Positions 1-10,288 are shown, counted from the first letter of the stretch. The stretch: 13,998 nt of DNA from Cochliopodium minus (GCA_024220525.1 JAMYWO010000047.1:58214-72211); one strand, 5' to 3'. Made by a program: numbers and translations. The notes: a model not told the origin generated them from the sequence alone.

Positions 1-650
1 TTTATTTCTCTAAATTGTAACATCTTGTTCCTACAAATCCATCAAACCTGATATACTCTTCCTCTTATTTTATTTTTTTTTTATTTGATTAAAAATTTAT
101 TTAGTGGGTTTGAAAAAGTTAAAAATAACATGACGTAATAGTAAAACAAATAAGGTTTAAAATTTCTTGTATTTGAATTGGTCTTTTAATTTATAAAGAT
201 ATTTTCTAGTTCTATTAGTGAATATTCACTGAAAATTTCAAATTAAGGTTTACAATAAATAGAAAATGAAAATAAAAATATTAAAAAAAACCCAGAAATT
301 GGAGTGGCTATGATGAAATCAATTTCTTTGATATATAACAATATATTTTAAAGAAGTACAAAATTTTTTTGAATTGGAATTTAGTTCCAATCATTAAAAG
401 GAAGTGATTTTTTCAAATGAAAATAGATTGATGATTATGTTGGACCTTGTTACTAAAAAACTCCACTTTGGTTTTATTCATTGTAGGTTACTAAGAAAAA
501 TTTCTTTGAAATTATACTTTTTCTCTTTAATTTTTGTTGAAGATATCATTTTCAATTTTCGTTGAAGATATCAAATAAATCTCCTTTAAAATAAATCATT
601 CATTTCTGAACAAAATAAAAAAAAAATAAAACTTTACAAAAAGAACATTT
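1..650. other. AT-rich spacer, no confident gene
   Basis: I find no supported gene in this stretch. It holds a two-copy 20-nt direct repeat at 529-573 and a small hairpin (ATTGGAA, 5-nt loop, TTCCAAT) at 373-391. On the minus strand, 2-70 reads as about 20 sensible codons ending in TAA, with an AG acceptor-like site just upstream. This could be the last exon of a gene leaving the window to the left, but it is too short to call. The last 50 nt before the ATG at 651 are A-rich and probably form the leader of the next gene. Confidence 0.5.
529..573. repeat. 20-nt direct repeat, two copies
   Basis: AATTTTTGTTGAAGATATCA at 529-548 recurs as AATTTTCGTTGAAGATATCA at 554-573, with one mismatch and a period of 25 nt. 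It lies about 80 nt upstream of the ATG at 651. It is therefore either promoter-proximal or a simple local duplication, and no function can be assigned from sequence. Confidence 0.7.
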
Positions 651-854
651 ATGGGAAATAAACTTTGTCCAACACTCAAAAAAATTGCCGATTTAGATGA
701 TTCAGATTTCAAAAAAATAGAGAAATTGTGTTCACTGGACAAAGAAACATTTATCGAAGCTATGCAAAGAATAGAATTTTCAAAAATTGAAGATATTGCG
801 CATTTTTATTATTACAAGATTCAAAATAAAATTTCAGAGAAAGTACCTTATTAA
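651..854 (+). CDS. Small protein with N-terminal acylation-type motif (67 aa)
   Basis: This is a single open frame of 67 codons ending in TAA, more G/C-rich than its flanks, with a normal amino-acid mix. The N-terminus is MGNKLC: Gly2 with a small/polar residue following fits N-myristoylation, and Cys6 could be palmitoylated, the usual pairing for anchoring soluble proteins to membranes. The rest is charged and probably helical, in two short helices (about residues 16-30 and 34-60, the second rich in Tyr/Phe), with no transmembrane segment or signal peptide. I do not recognise a family. The ATG at 651 is the first in frame. An AATAAA at 994-999 could serve as its polyadenylation signal. A GTACCT donor-like site at 842 would allow a 22-nt intron, but that is shorter than any other intron here, so I keep one exon. 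Function is unknown, and the acylation call is motif-based inference. Confidence 0.55.
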   Translation: MGNKLCPTLKKIADLDDSDFKKIEKLCSLDKETFIEAMQRIEFSKIEDIAHFYYYKIQNKISEKVPY

Positions 855-1076
855 CTATATCAAGGATATTGGAAGAATCAATTCAATGATTTCTTCAATT
901 CCTAAAAAATGAAAATGTTCTTGCATATATGTCATATTGTAACGCAATTTGAAAGTTGTTCTAAAACATTTGATGTGAAGATGATTTATGTACAATAAAG
1001 ATTTTAATTAAATTAAATAAAAAAAATAAAATTAATTGAGTCAAAATAATAAATAAAATAATAATTTCGGTGATAA

Positions 1077-1096
1077 TTTTTCAAAAAAAAAAAAAA
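1077..1096 (+). promoter_or_regulatory. Oligo(A) leader abutting start codon
   Basis: The sequence TTTTTC is followed by 14 A and then directly by the ATG at 1097. The same arrangement, TTTTC plus 13 A plus ATG, precedes the PH-RCC1-RasGEF gene at 4910. An A-rich context before ATG is common in AT-rich protists and would give an unstructured 5' leader. Confidence 0.4.
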
Positions 1097-1764
1097 ATGA
1101 AGTCCTTTCTGATTATATTTGTGATCTATCTTGTATTCCAATTTGTCAATGCTCAAGACATCGAAATCTCAAACATCCATGCACATTGCTCATCCACCAA
1201 GGATTGTGGCACTGTCAAGACATTTTGCAGTGGATGCGAATGTTTGGGAAAGGGAGTAAATAATGAGTGAGAAAATTTTCTTTCAAAAAAAATATATAAA
1301 TGGCATAAAGATAAAATAATTATATTCAGATTATTATTAAATATGAGTCATATTATTTTTTTATATACTTAAATTGATCTCATTTTACAAATACAAATAA
1401 ATTTTTTATTTGAATTCAAAATCATATTCATAATAAGATCCATAAATTACATTTTTTGTATATCATAATTTCAGTAACACAAGGAAAAATAATTTTCATA
1501 ATTATGTGAATCACTGTATGTATTTAAATATAAATTATAAATTTTAAGATATATCCCAATATTGAATATTTTTTGAAATTTTCATTAAATTTAATTTATC
1601 ATTTAATTCCATCTTTCCTATCTAGATACAAAAACTACTATGAAAACTTGTTCTTCTCCAAATGCTCTGGCTTCAGCGGAGGAGTTTGCAGAATGAAGTG
1701 CCCTCCTCAAGAGGTCACCTGTGTCAACGGAGTTTGCGAGGTAGTGAACTCTGACACCAAATGA
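1097..1764 (+). CDS. Secreted cysteine-rich small protein (102 aa, 2 exons)
   Basis: Exons are 1097-1266 and 1626-1764. The 359-nt intron starts GTGAGA and ends CTATCTAG. The splice falls after base 2 of a Glu codon and keeps frame. Residues 1-19 form a classic signal peptide: Lys2, a hydrophobic core of Leu/Ile/Phe/Val, and cleavage near VNA/QD. The mature chain of about 82 residues has 10 cysteines (31, 37, 44, 47, 49, 70, 78, 82, 89, 94), five in each exon, so five disulphides are possible. The spacing includes CxxCxC in the first half and CVNGVC in the second. There is no transmembrane segment after the signal, so it should be secreted or lumenal. Each half may be a small disulphide module, with the intron between them. 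I recognise no family, and do not infer a defence or adhesion role. The start is the ATG after the oligo(A) tract. An alternative GTAAAT donor at 1256 loses frame. The 3' end converges on the minus-strand RCC1 gene 129 nt away. Confidence 0.7.
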
Positions 1765-1893
1765 ACAAAGTTCGGATAAATTAAAGATTATTTTTTTGTT
1801 TTTTTAAAACGATTAATTTTGTTTTTTAAAAATATTTCATTAAAAAAAAAAAAAAAAAAAAAATAGAATAAAAAATTTTTTAAAACTTTTTTT
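1765..1893. terminator. Shared 3' spacer between convergent genes
   Basis: This 129-nt A/T-rich spacer separates the plus-strand stop at 1764 from the minus-strand stop at 1894. It contains a long A-tract ending near 1863 and an AATAAA at 1867-1872 that could act as the plus-strand poly(A) signal. The homopolymer tracts on both strands suggest that both 3' ends are formed here. This is inferred from position only. Confidence 0.35.
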
Positions 1894-4452
1894 TTATTCA
1901 ACAAAAATGTTTATTATGATCTGTTGCACGGGTTTGGGCATCTTTGCCTTCAGAACCATCTTTTTGGAATACTTCAAGCAAATCAAGAACGCGAAAATTC
2001 TCTTTTTCACCTCCACATTAAAATAAAAGTGGGTGTTGATGGACCATCTCTAAAAATATATTTTTATTTTTTTAAAAAATTATTTTAATTAATTAATTAT
2101 TCAATTTTAATTTTTTTTAAATTATTTGTTTGTTTTTTACTAAGTATACTTCGTGGTTTTGGACCAGCTTCAATTCAGGAAACTCCAGCAAAGTGGCCAT
2201 ATTTTTGAACCTGGACACTTCCGATCCCAACTGGCCATACCTGCCACTCCCACATACATAAACTTGGTTTTTATCTTGAAAAAAAAAAAAATGAATAAAA
2301 TAAAAAATAAAAATAAAAAAATAAAAATAAACTTTTTAATAAAAAAATAAAATAAAAAAAATAAAAATTTAAACAAAAAATAAAAATAAATTTCTTTTTT
2401 TACTATTCACGAAAAAGGTCCGATAATTTCCGGTGGTGATGTAATGGATGTCAGGAAGGTGAATTTTGGTGAAGATGGGCACTTTCTTTTCCTGAGAACC
2501 CAAACTCAGCTGTCCAAAGAAATTGTCTCCACACCCAAAAACCTCATTTTTATCTTTTCAACAAAAAATTTAAATTTTAATAAAAAATAAAAATAATAAA
2601 AAAATAAAAAATAATTTATTAAAAAATAATGTAAAATATAAAAAATAAATTAAATTAAATGAAAATAATTTTGTTGGATTACTTATGATGAAAGAGAAGT
2701 AGGACCCACATATAATGGAGGAAATATCTTGAAAAATTCCGACAGAAAGGATGTTGTATTGATTTTCCAACGTGTTGGTCCCTAATTGGCCGTAGTCATT
2801 GTGACCAAAACTCTTTAACACTGTTTTGTTGTTGTCTCCTGAAGAGCAAAACAAATATTTAAATTAAATTACAAAATTCAATTAAAAAAAAAACTAAAAA
2901 TTAATGAAAAATTTTAAATAGAAAAATATTAAAATAAAAAAATTTTAAATAGAAAAATATTAAAATAAAAAATAATTGAAATAAAAAATTTAAAAAATTA
3001 TTCAATCTAAAAAATAATTTTTTAAAAAAATCAAAAATGATGACGTGAAAAAATTCATTCATTTTTAAAAAATATAAGAAAATAAAAAATAAAAGTTATG
3101 AAATAAAAATGAAAAATAATTGAAATATAAAATTTAAAATTTAATCTAAAAAATAAAATTTTAAAAAATTTTAGATACTTGTCAAAATGAAAGAATGATT
3201 GTATCCACAACATATGGAAACAATATTTTTGTCAATTATCAAAAGAGTAGGCTCTTCTACCATTTTTATTTCTTTCTTGAAACCGCACTGGCCATAGTCG
3301 TTGGATCCCCAGACCCACACTTCTCCATTTTCTAAAAAAAAAATAAAAAAAAAAAAAAAATTAAAATTAAAATTAAAATTTAATATGAATAAATATGAAT
3401 AAATAAAATTTTTTTTTTTTAAAATGAATAAATAATAAATAAAAAAAAACCAAAATTAGATATTAAAGTTAATATTGACAATAAAAAAGAAATTAACAAA
3501 TTAAAAAAAAATTAAAAGAATTGAAAATTAAATAATAAAACTTAAAAAAATTTTAACTTTTCAAAAACAAACAATGTCGATTTCCCACACAAATGGACAT
3601 CACTCCGCCCAATTTTATTTCTTCAAACTGATTGCTCTTTCTGTTCCCAAGAGGCCATTCTCCGAACCAATATACTTTCCCGTCTTCTAAAAATGATATA
3701 ATGATTGAAAAAAGATAAAAAAAAACTGTATTTTTATTTTTATTTATTGAAAATAATTGATAAAATAATTAAAATAATTAATCTCAAAAAAAAAAATATT
3801 AATTTTATTTAAAAACTTTTTTTTTTTTTTCAAACCTTTTTGAATGATGGTGAAGGTTTTGGAAGGACACACCTGGGAAACACTGGAGCACAAAAAAGTA
3901 AACTCATACACATTTTTTCCTTCAGTTTCAATTCCCAACTGACCATTCAAATTTAAACCTAATTTTTATTAACGAATTTTTTTATTGTTTTTATATTATT
4001 TTTATTTTATTTATTTAAAAAAACTTTTTGTTTTAAAAATTATAAATTTCTTAAAGATAATATCAAATCATTCTTTTTTATTTTTAGAAAAGAAATATTT
4101 TTTTTACCACACCCATACAGATCCCCATTGACTTTTAAGAATAAAATGGTTAAAAATGAATCAAAAATCTATTTTTTTACTGTCCAAATAAAATGAGTTG
4201 AAATCTCCCAGTATGATCGATTTTATGTTTGGGTTGTTCATTATAAGAAAAGGGCTCGTTATGTTGTCATGGTCAAAGTTTGCACATTGCCCATGTCTGT
4301 TGTACCCGAAAGAATAAACGTCTCCGTTTTCTTTTCAAAAATTCAATTTCAAATTTCTTTGTATTTTGTTTTTTAATTTATCTTTTAAGAAAAACAATAC
4401 CTTTCATCAAGATGTTGTGGCATGAAAAACAAGAGCTAGATATTGGTCTCAT
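1894..4452 (-). CDS. Seven-bladed RCC1-repeat protein (408 aa, 10 exons)
   Basis: Minus-strand exons in order: 4452-4401, 4330-4181, 4131-4108, 3958-3836, 3686-3558, 3331-3179, 2838-2683, 2553-2404, 2274-2141, 2049-1894. All introns are GT-AG. The sum is 1227 nt, exactly 409 codons. An in-frame stop upstream makes the ATG at 4452 the first start. Each of seven segments carries the RCC1 signature: NGDVYSFGYNRHGQ (from residue 18), NGDLYGCGLNLNGQLG (68), DGKVYWFG (117), NGEVWVWGSNDYGQCG (160), SFGHNDYGQLG (211-262), NEVFGCGDNFFGQ (263), NQVYVCGSGRYGQLG (313). This is the count for a closed seven-bladed propeller. Residues 358-408 form a helical C-terminal piece with a PKP motif that I cannot assign. 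RCC1 propellers act as GTPase exchange factors or protein-binding scaffolds; which one applies here is unknown. There is no signal peptide or membrane segment. Eight of nine introns are phase 1, mostly just before each blade signature. It is divergent from the RasGEF gene. Confidence 0.87.
2910..2971. repeat. Perfect 31-nt tandem duplication in an intron
   Basis: Two identical 31-nt units (2910-2940 and 2941-2971) starting AATTTTAAATAG lie side by side in the 340-nt intron of the minus-strand RCC1 gene. The absence of any mismatch suggests a recent duplication. Confidence 0.8.
2968..3172. repeat. Diverged direct repeat in the same intron
   Basis: A segment starting AAAAATAATTGAAAT at about 2968-3030 recurs, with changes, at about 3112-3172, including the AATCTAAAAAATAA core. 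Together with the adjacent 31-nt tandem unit it suggests that this intron, the longest of the gene, grew by local duplication. Confidence 0.5.
4108..4131 (-). other. 24-nt microexon in the RCC1 gene
   Basis: On the minus strand an AG at 4133-4132 and a GT at 4107-4106 bound 24 nt. They encode NGDLYGC plus split codons on both sides (phase 1-1). Joined to its neighbours it restores the second blade signature, NGDLYGCGLNLNGQLG. Skipping it would keep frame but delete the start of that blade. Confidence 0.8.
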
Positions 4453-4909
4453 TTTATCAAAAACACTTCTTATCTTTTTGCTTTTTTTTAATAAACAATT
4501 TTAATAGTCTTTATTAAATTGTTATTATATGCCATTTCATTAGTGGTTGGATAATAGAACAAAAAAAATTATTTTGGATAAAAAATATACAGGCATTGAA
4601 AATATAATTTTTTATTTTGTACCCTATTTTTAATGATATTGTCACAAGCTATCTATCTGTGTCCAACAAGATATAAAAATGATAATATATTGGGTTATCT
4701 ATCTCTTCTTCCAGATTTTTTTTTTTGTTGTAAAATAAATCATTATATGCTTGCAGATGATAATTGAATGTACAAGATACTTTGAAAGAAAATGATTTCA
4801 GTTAATAGATAGAAAAATTCAACAAAAAAATAACTTCACATCAAAAATTGAATTTAGAACATTCCAAAAATATTTTTTTTCAATATATTTATTTTCAAAA
4901 AAAAAAAAA
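4453..4909. promoter_or_regulatory. 457-nt head-to-head intergenic region
   Basis: This spacer separates the ATG of the minus-strand RCC1 gene (4452) from the ATG of the plus-strand PH-RCC1-RasGEF gene (4910), so it must carry both promoters or one bidirectional one. TATCTATCT occurs at 4650-4658 and 4696-4704, and the related ATAGATAG at 4805-4812, a cluster of GATA-type words on both strands. The + side ends in TTTTC plus 13 A directly before the ATG. I see no coding ORF of note. The regulatory role is inferred from position and motif recurrence. Confidence 0.5.
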
Positions 4910-7900
4910 ATGTTGGATAGATTCTCTCGCAAACAAGAGCATGATGGAAATAGGTTATTTGATTCATTAATATCAGGTATTATTGTTTATTCATCCTAAT
5001 TTTTTGTTATAATTTGTATTTAAATAATTTTGACAAATTTATACACATTATAACAGGAGAGAAACCTATGGTGATTATATTCCACTAATATATCAATTTG
5101 AACGTTTATCTCATTATATTATATTTTAAAACAAGGAATTATTGAAAAAACCAAGAACATTGGTGAGACAAGGACCCATAATCATGTGGTCGAAAAATGA
5201 TAAGATTTATAAGACAAGATATCTTTTCCTATTCGAAGATCTCTTGGTGATATGCAAGAAATTGAACAATAATAAGTATTGGTTGAAAGTATTCCTCCAA
5301 TTCAAGCAAATTTCTAGCTTAGAATTCCCCAAGGAAAGCAAATACAAGATGGCACTGTGTGAATTCAAAATTAATTGCAGCAAAACTCATTTTTTGCTTT
5401 GTGGAGACAATCCAGAAAATGCCAAGGAATGGTTCAATCTGATAAAGGACAAGATGGTAAAATATTCGTTTCAACATATTATTTTAATTGAGGAATATAA
5501 ATTGAATTTCATTTATAATCAAAATTATGTTTTGGATCAGGAATTTCATTGAAGAAATATCGATATTTCCACTTGCAACCCTTTTTTTTTTTTGAATAAA
5601 AAATTATAAATTATTACTAAATTCAAGTTTAAATTTCGCAATGAAAATTTGGAATTTAATCTTCACATACAATCACAGAAGATTCTCTTTTATTGAGATA
5701 CGAATATTATTCATTTTTATTTTAAAATATTTACTAAAAACTGAATTTTTCAAGGATAACTACAACAACAGATTGTCTGTGTCTGAATTCATCACGTCCA
5801 ATTCCATACAAAGCACTCCCACCATCAAGTTCAACACCAAAAAATACGACGTCAAGCTAAACGAGGAGGAACAAAGGAAGGATTTTATCCACGCCACCTA
5901 CAACCTCAACAACTTGAAACTAATTGAATGCGGAGCGAGTTCAGGGGATCTCATGAGTGATCCTAAAATAAATTTCATTGTTTTTTCCGAGAAAATAAAA
6001 GCGTAAAAAAATTTTAATATTTAATTTTTTGTTGATATTCTAATTATTAATCAGACAACATTTTTTTTTATTTTGATTATTTTTTTTTTTTGAAAGGGTT
6101 GCTTGTGGAGAAAAACATTCTTTATTGATATCTAATAATGGCCAAATTTATAGTTGGGGCACGGGTGATCTTGGTCAGACGGGCCACTCTTCGAGCCATC
6201 CTTGCACCTACCCACTATTGATTTCTTCTCTTAAAGGAGAATACATAACGGGTATTTCCGCTTGTGCAAATCAATCGGCGGCTCTCAATACAAGGTAGTC
6301 TTTTAAAAATTTCAAAATTGTTATTTTTTTTTAAAATTTTTTTAATTTTTAATTTTTAATTTGATTTTTGATTTTTGATTTTTATTTTGTTATTTTTTTT
6401 TCAATTTTTTTAATTTTTGTTTGATTTATTAAGATTTTTTTTCAATTTTTTTAATTAGGGGTAACGTTTATTTGTGGGGTGATCTTTTGCCTTCTGTACA
6501 AGAGCCCTTGTTCACACCCAAGAAATTCTGGGAGAAACAAACTTTTAGTTCGATCTCTCTCGGCCATTCTCACTTCTTGGGTCTCAATAGCGAGAAGAAG
6601 GTGCTGGGCTTTGGCATCAACAAGGAGAATTGTTTGGGAGTGGAAAATGAACAAAACACGATATCTAGTCGGAGCACCACTAAATTAGTGTATATCAAAA
6701 TAGACTCTGAGTCTGGTAAAAGTTTATTATTTTTAAAAATTTTATTTATTGAAGTAATTAAAAATGTTATAATTTAAAATTATTTAATTATTTAATTTTA
6801 AACTTCAATTAAAAAAATTTTGTTTTATTTTTTTCATATTTTAAAAAGGCAATATCTATGTTCCTCCTGAATCATTTTTCTTCTTCGATTTCTTGAATAA
6901 CGTTGAAGACGTCTCCGCTGGCTCTTTCAATTCCGCAGTGATCCACAACGGAGGAGCGACCATTTCTTTTTGGGGCAAACATTTGAGGAAGTTCACGAAG
7001 AAGCTGGTTCACAACTTTACAGTAGAGGGTCAAACTTTCCACAAAGTGATGATCAAAGAGAATTTTTTGATTGCGCTCACTACTGAAAACTCTTTGTTCT
7101 CCATCGATTTCAACAGCTTGAATGACAATTCCGCTCCTTTAAATTTGGTGAAATTTGAAGGTGATCAGTTTTCGGAAAGCCAGAATTTGATGAACAAGAA
7201 ATTGAATAACGATTTCAATGTTCAGTTGGATTGTGCGAACAACCATAGTACCCTCATTCGGGATAACAGGTTCTACATGTGTCAGTCTTCCGATAACTTC
7301 TCCAAAATGCATCTTGTGCATCAATTTGAAGATTATGAGCTCAAGTCTGTCACTTGTGGAGATAGATTTTATGCTATTTCGGGTGCGGTAAGCAAAGAAA
7401 TGTTGAAGTTTTCTTCTTATAACCCTCCACAAGGTAATTTTAATTTTAATTTTTTTTTTGTTAATAATTTATTATTTTTGATAAGATAAAATTTATTTTT
7501 AATGAGATTTTCATTTTTTACAATATTAAAAATAAATTATTAGTGCATTGGGGTACTTTGGATACTCTCATCGACTATCTCTTCGAAGGAAACAACACCA
7601 TCTTCGAAAAGACTTTTCTAGCGATGTTCCTCACCTTCGTAGACTGCTCCACCCTCATCTCGGAATTCCACAAGAGAATGACGCACAAAAAGAATACACT
7701 TCCCGAGATGGACTTTATTCAAATATACAAAAAGATGCTTTTATTTTTGGACAAAATTTCGAAGAGGAGGAATTACATCTACGATCCTTTCGAAAGCGAA
7801 TTGAAGCTTAAAAATAAGGCGGAAGTTTTTGTCAATGATTTGTGTGAGAAAAATCCCATCATGAAAGGGAAGTTCATCAAACTGTTTTATGGTAAAATAC

Positions 7901-10288
7901 CTGTTAAAGAGTTTTTTTTTAAAAAATATGAATGAATTTTTAGGAATTCCTAAGAAGAAACTCTTAAAAAGATTATTTTTTAAAATATATTTTTTTAGAA
8001 TTATTAAAAATAACTTTAACAGAGTTTTAATTATGTTCAAAATATACAATTTTTTAAAAAAACAAAAATAAATTTTTTAAATTAATAATTATTATTTTGT
8101 TTTAAACAAGAAATTATCAAAAATTAAAAATTTTTTTTTTTTTTTTAGAATTTATTGAGCCTCCAAATCTCAAGAACATATTACCTCCTCCTCTTAAGCT
8201 GGACCAACATGAGCACCAAAACTTCATCAATTCGATCTTCAACGCCAGCCCTCTCTACATCACCCAGCAAATCACCTTGATGGAATCCCATCTTTACTCT
8301 CTCATACTCATTGATGAGCTTATTGGACAAAAGTGGAACAGCAAAGACGAAAAAACGAAAGAAAAGGCTTCTAATGTCACAAGATTAATTGACAAATTCA
8401 ACAATCTGTGTAATTTATTTTACATTTTTTCTTATTTATTTTTAATTTTTTTAATTCAATTTTTTTCATTGTTTAATTATATTCTCTCTTTTGCTTATTC
8501 CTTTTTGGAAACAAAATTAAAAACCTATCATGGGTTTGTTTTGCAGCTTTTAACTGCTTTTATCCTATTCCTAATAGGGTTTTTTAATTCAATTTTTTCT
8601 TCAAAATTTTAATTAAATTATTTTTATTATAAAATAATTTTTCTTTTTTGAATTTTAAAAATTTTCATTTATTTCGAAAAATTTTACTTTATTTCTCTTT
8701 ATTTTAATACAAAAACAAATATTTTTTTATTTTGTTTTATTATTAAGGTAATTGGGGTATATCAACGATAATGATTGCCGAAAGCAACAGCGACAGAAAC
8801 AAAAGATATGATTTTTTTGTCAAAATGTTGTCTCACAGCTTAAAGCTTCACAACTTCATGTGTGCCACATGGGTCAATTCAGTTGGTATTATCGTTCATC
8901 AGTCTTTAATTTTTATTAAATAATTTTTTATTTTAATTTATTTTATTTTTTATTTTTTATTTTTATTTTTATTTTTATTTATTTTTTTATTTTTTATTTT
9001 TTATTTTTTATTTTTTATTTTCTAATTATTTTCAATTAAAATTTTTTTTTTTCATCAGTCAATTCAACTTCTATACTAAAACTGATCAAGAACGGATACA
9101 TCGAGAGGAAGCCTTCTCACCAACAAATCTTCAATGAGTTCGACGAGATCTTCGACAACAACTCAACCAAGTACCGTAGTGTACTCCTCCAAAACAAACA
9201 TTTTGCAGTTCCTACCATCCCATACATAGGAATTCACCTTTCGTAAGTGAATCTAAAAAAAAGAATTTAAATGATTATATTTTTAAGGATTTATTTTATT
9301 AATTATTTTTTATTATATTATAATTAAATTATAAATTATATTATTATTCGTTTAATTTATTTAAAAATCAAATTATTTATTTTAATTTTAATTATTTTTA
9401 TTTTAAAAATTGATTATTTAATATTTTTGTAAAGAATTTATGTTTATTTTAATTTATAAGAATTGAAAAATATTAATTTTTGAAAACATTTTAATAAAAA
9501 TCATATTAATTTTATATTTTAATTTTTTTTTTTTAAAAAAAAAAAAAACAGAGATCTCACATTCACCGAAGATGGATCACCTAACAACGTGCAGGACAAA
9601 GAGTACGAGGGTCCCACCAAAATCAATTTTCAGAAGCGTTTCAACATCTTCAGGATCATCGATCTCATCACCTTTTTTCAATCAACCAAGTATTCTTTCG
9701 ATGTCTCCTCCATCCACGCTTCCTATTTCATGAATGCAAAAGGTAAATTAAATATAAAAAAAATTCTAAAAATTAAACATAACAAAAAAATATTAAATTG
9801 ATGAAGCAAAAATCAAAATAAATTAAAAATATTATTAAAATAAAAAAATAAATGAATGTCACAAAATATAACGAAATAAAAATTAACAAAATAAAATAAA
9901 CAAAAAATTTGATCAAAATAAAATTTATCAATAAAAATATGAAATAACAGAAGATTTATAAATTAAAATTGATAAAATAAAATAAACAATTTTTAAACTT
10001 AAATTTATTAAATAAAAAATAATTTTCCTTTTATTTATTTTTTTTTTGAAAAAAAGGTTTTTATTCGAGAATGCAAAAAATGATTACGGACAATATTTGT
10101 CAAAACAAGCCGATGTTGCCCTACCTCCACTCGTTCTTGTCTTTCGACTACCAGGAGCACAACGAGTTGAGGAAGGAAAGGCAGACCCAAAGAATCACCA
10201 GCAGCATCGTCAAGAGTTTGAGCAAAGGAACCAATTTATTGGAAAGTAAAAAAAAAAAAATTTACCTTTTTTTATTTTCTTTTTATTT

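Noticed and set aside
2153-2376. Open frames on both strands over 2153-2376
   Set aside because: The plus frame is antisense to an RCC1 exon and then runs into Lys/Asn-only A-rich intron. The minus frame overlaps the real exon in a different frame and reads through intron T-runs. The correct exon is 2141-2274 on the minus strand.
4280-4504. 74-codon plus-strand frame
   Set aside because: It is antisense to the first two exons of the minus-strand RCC1 gene and owes its length to T-rich intron sequence.
7388-7393. Strong-looking splice donor GTAAGC inside a long exon
   Set aside because: Reading through gives a continuous sensible protein to the in-phase donor at 7434 that joins the REM domain in frame. 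Using the internal site gives no better join.
6451-8049. Minus-strand frames at 6451-6654, 7139-7432 and 7741-8049
   Set aside because: Each is the antisense of a plus-strand exon with recognisable RCC1 or REM protein sequence; no domain or codon signal of their own.
8410-8612. Extension of the CDC25 frame past 8409
   Set aside because: The protein turns abruptly to Phe/Leu/Ile runs from T-rich DNA at a GTAATT donor. The next exon at 8748 continues the RasGEF domain in frame.
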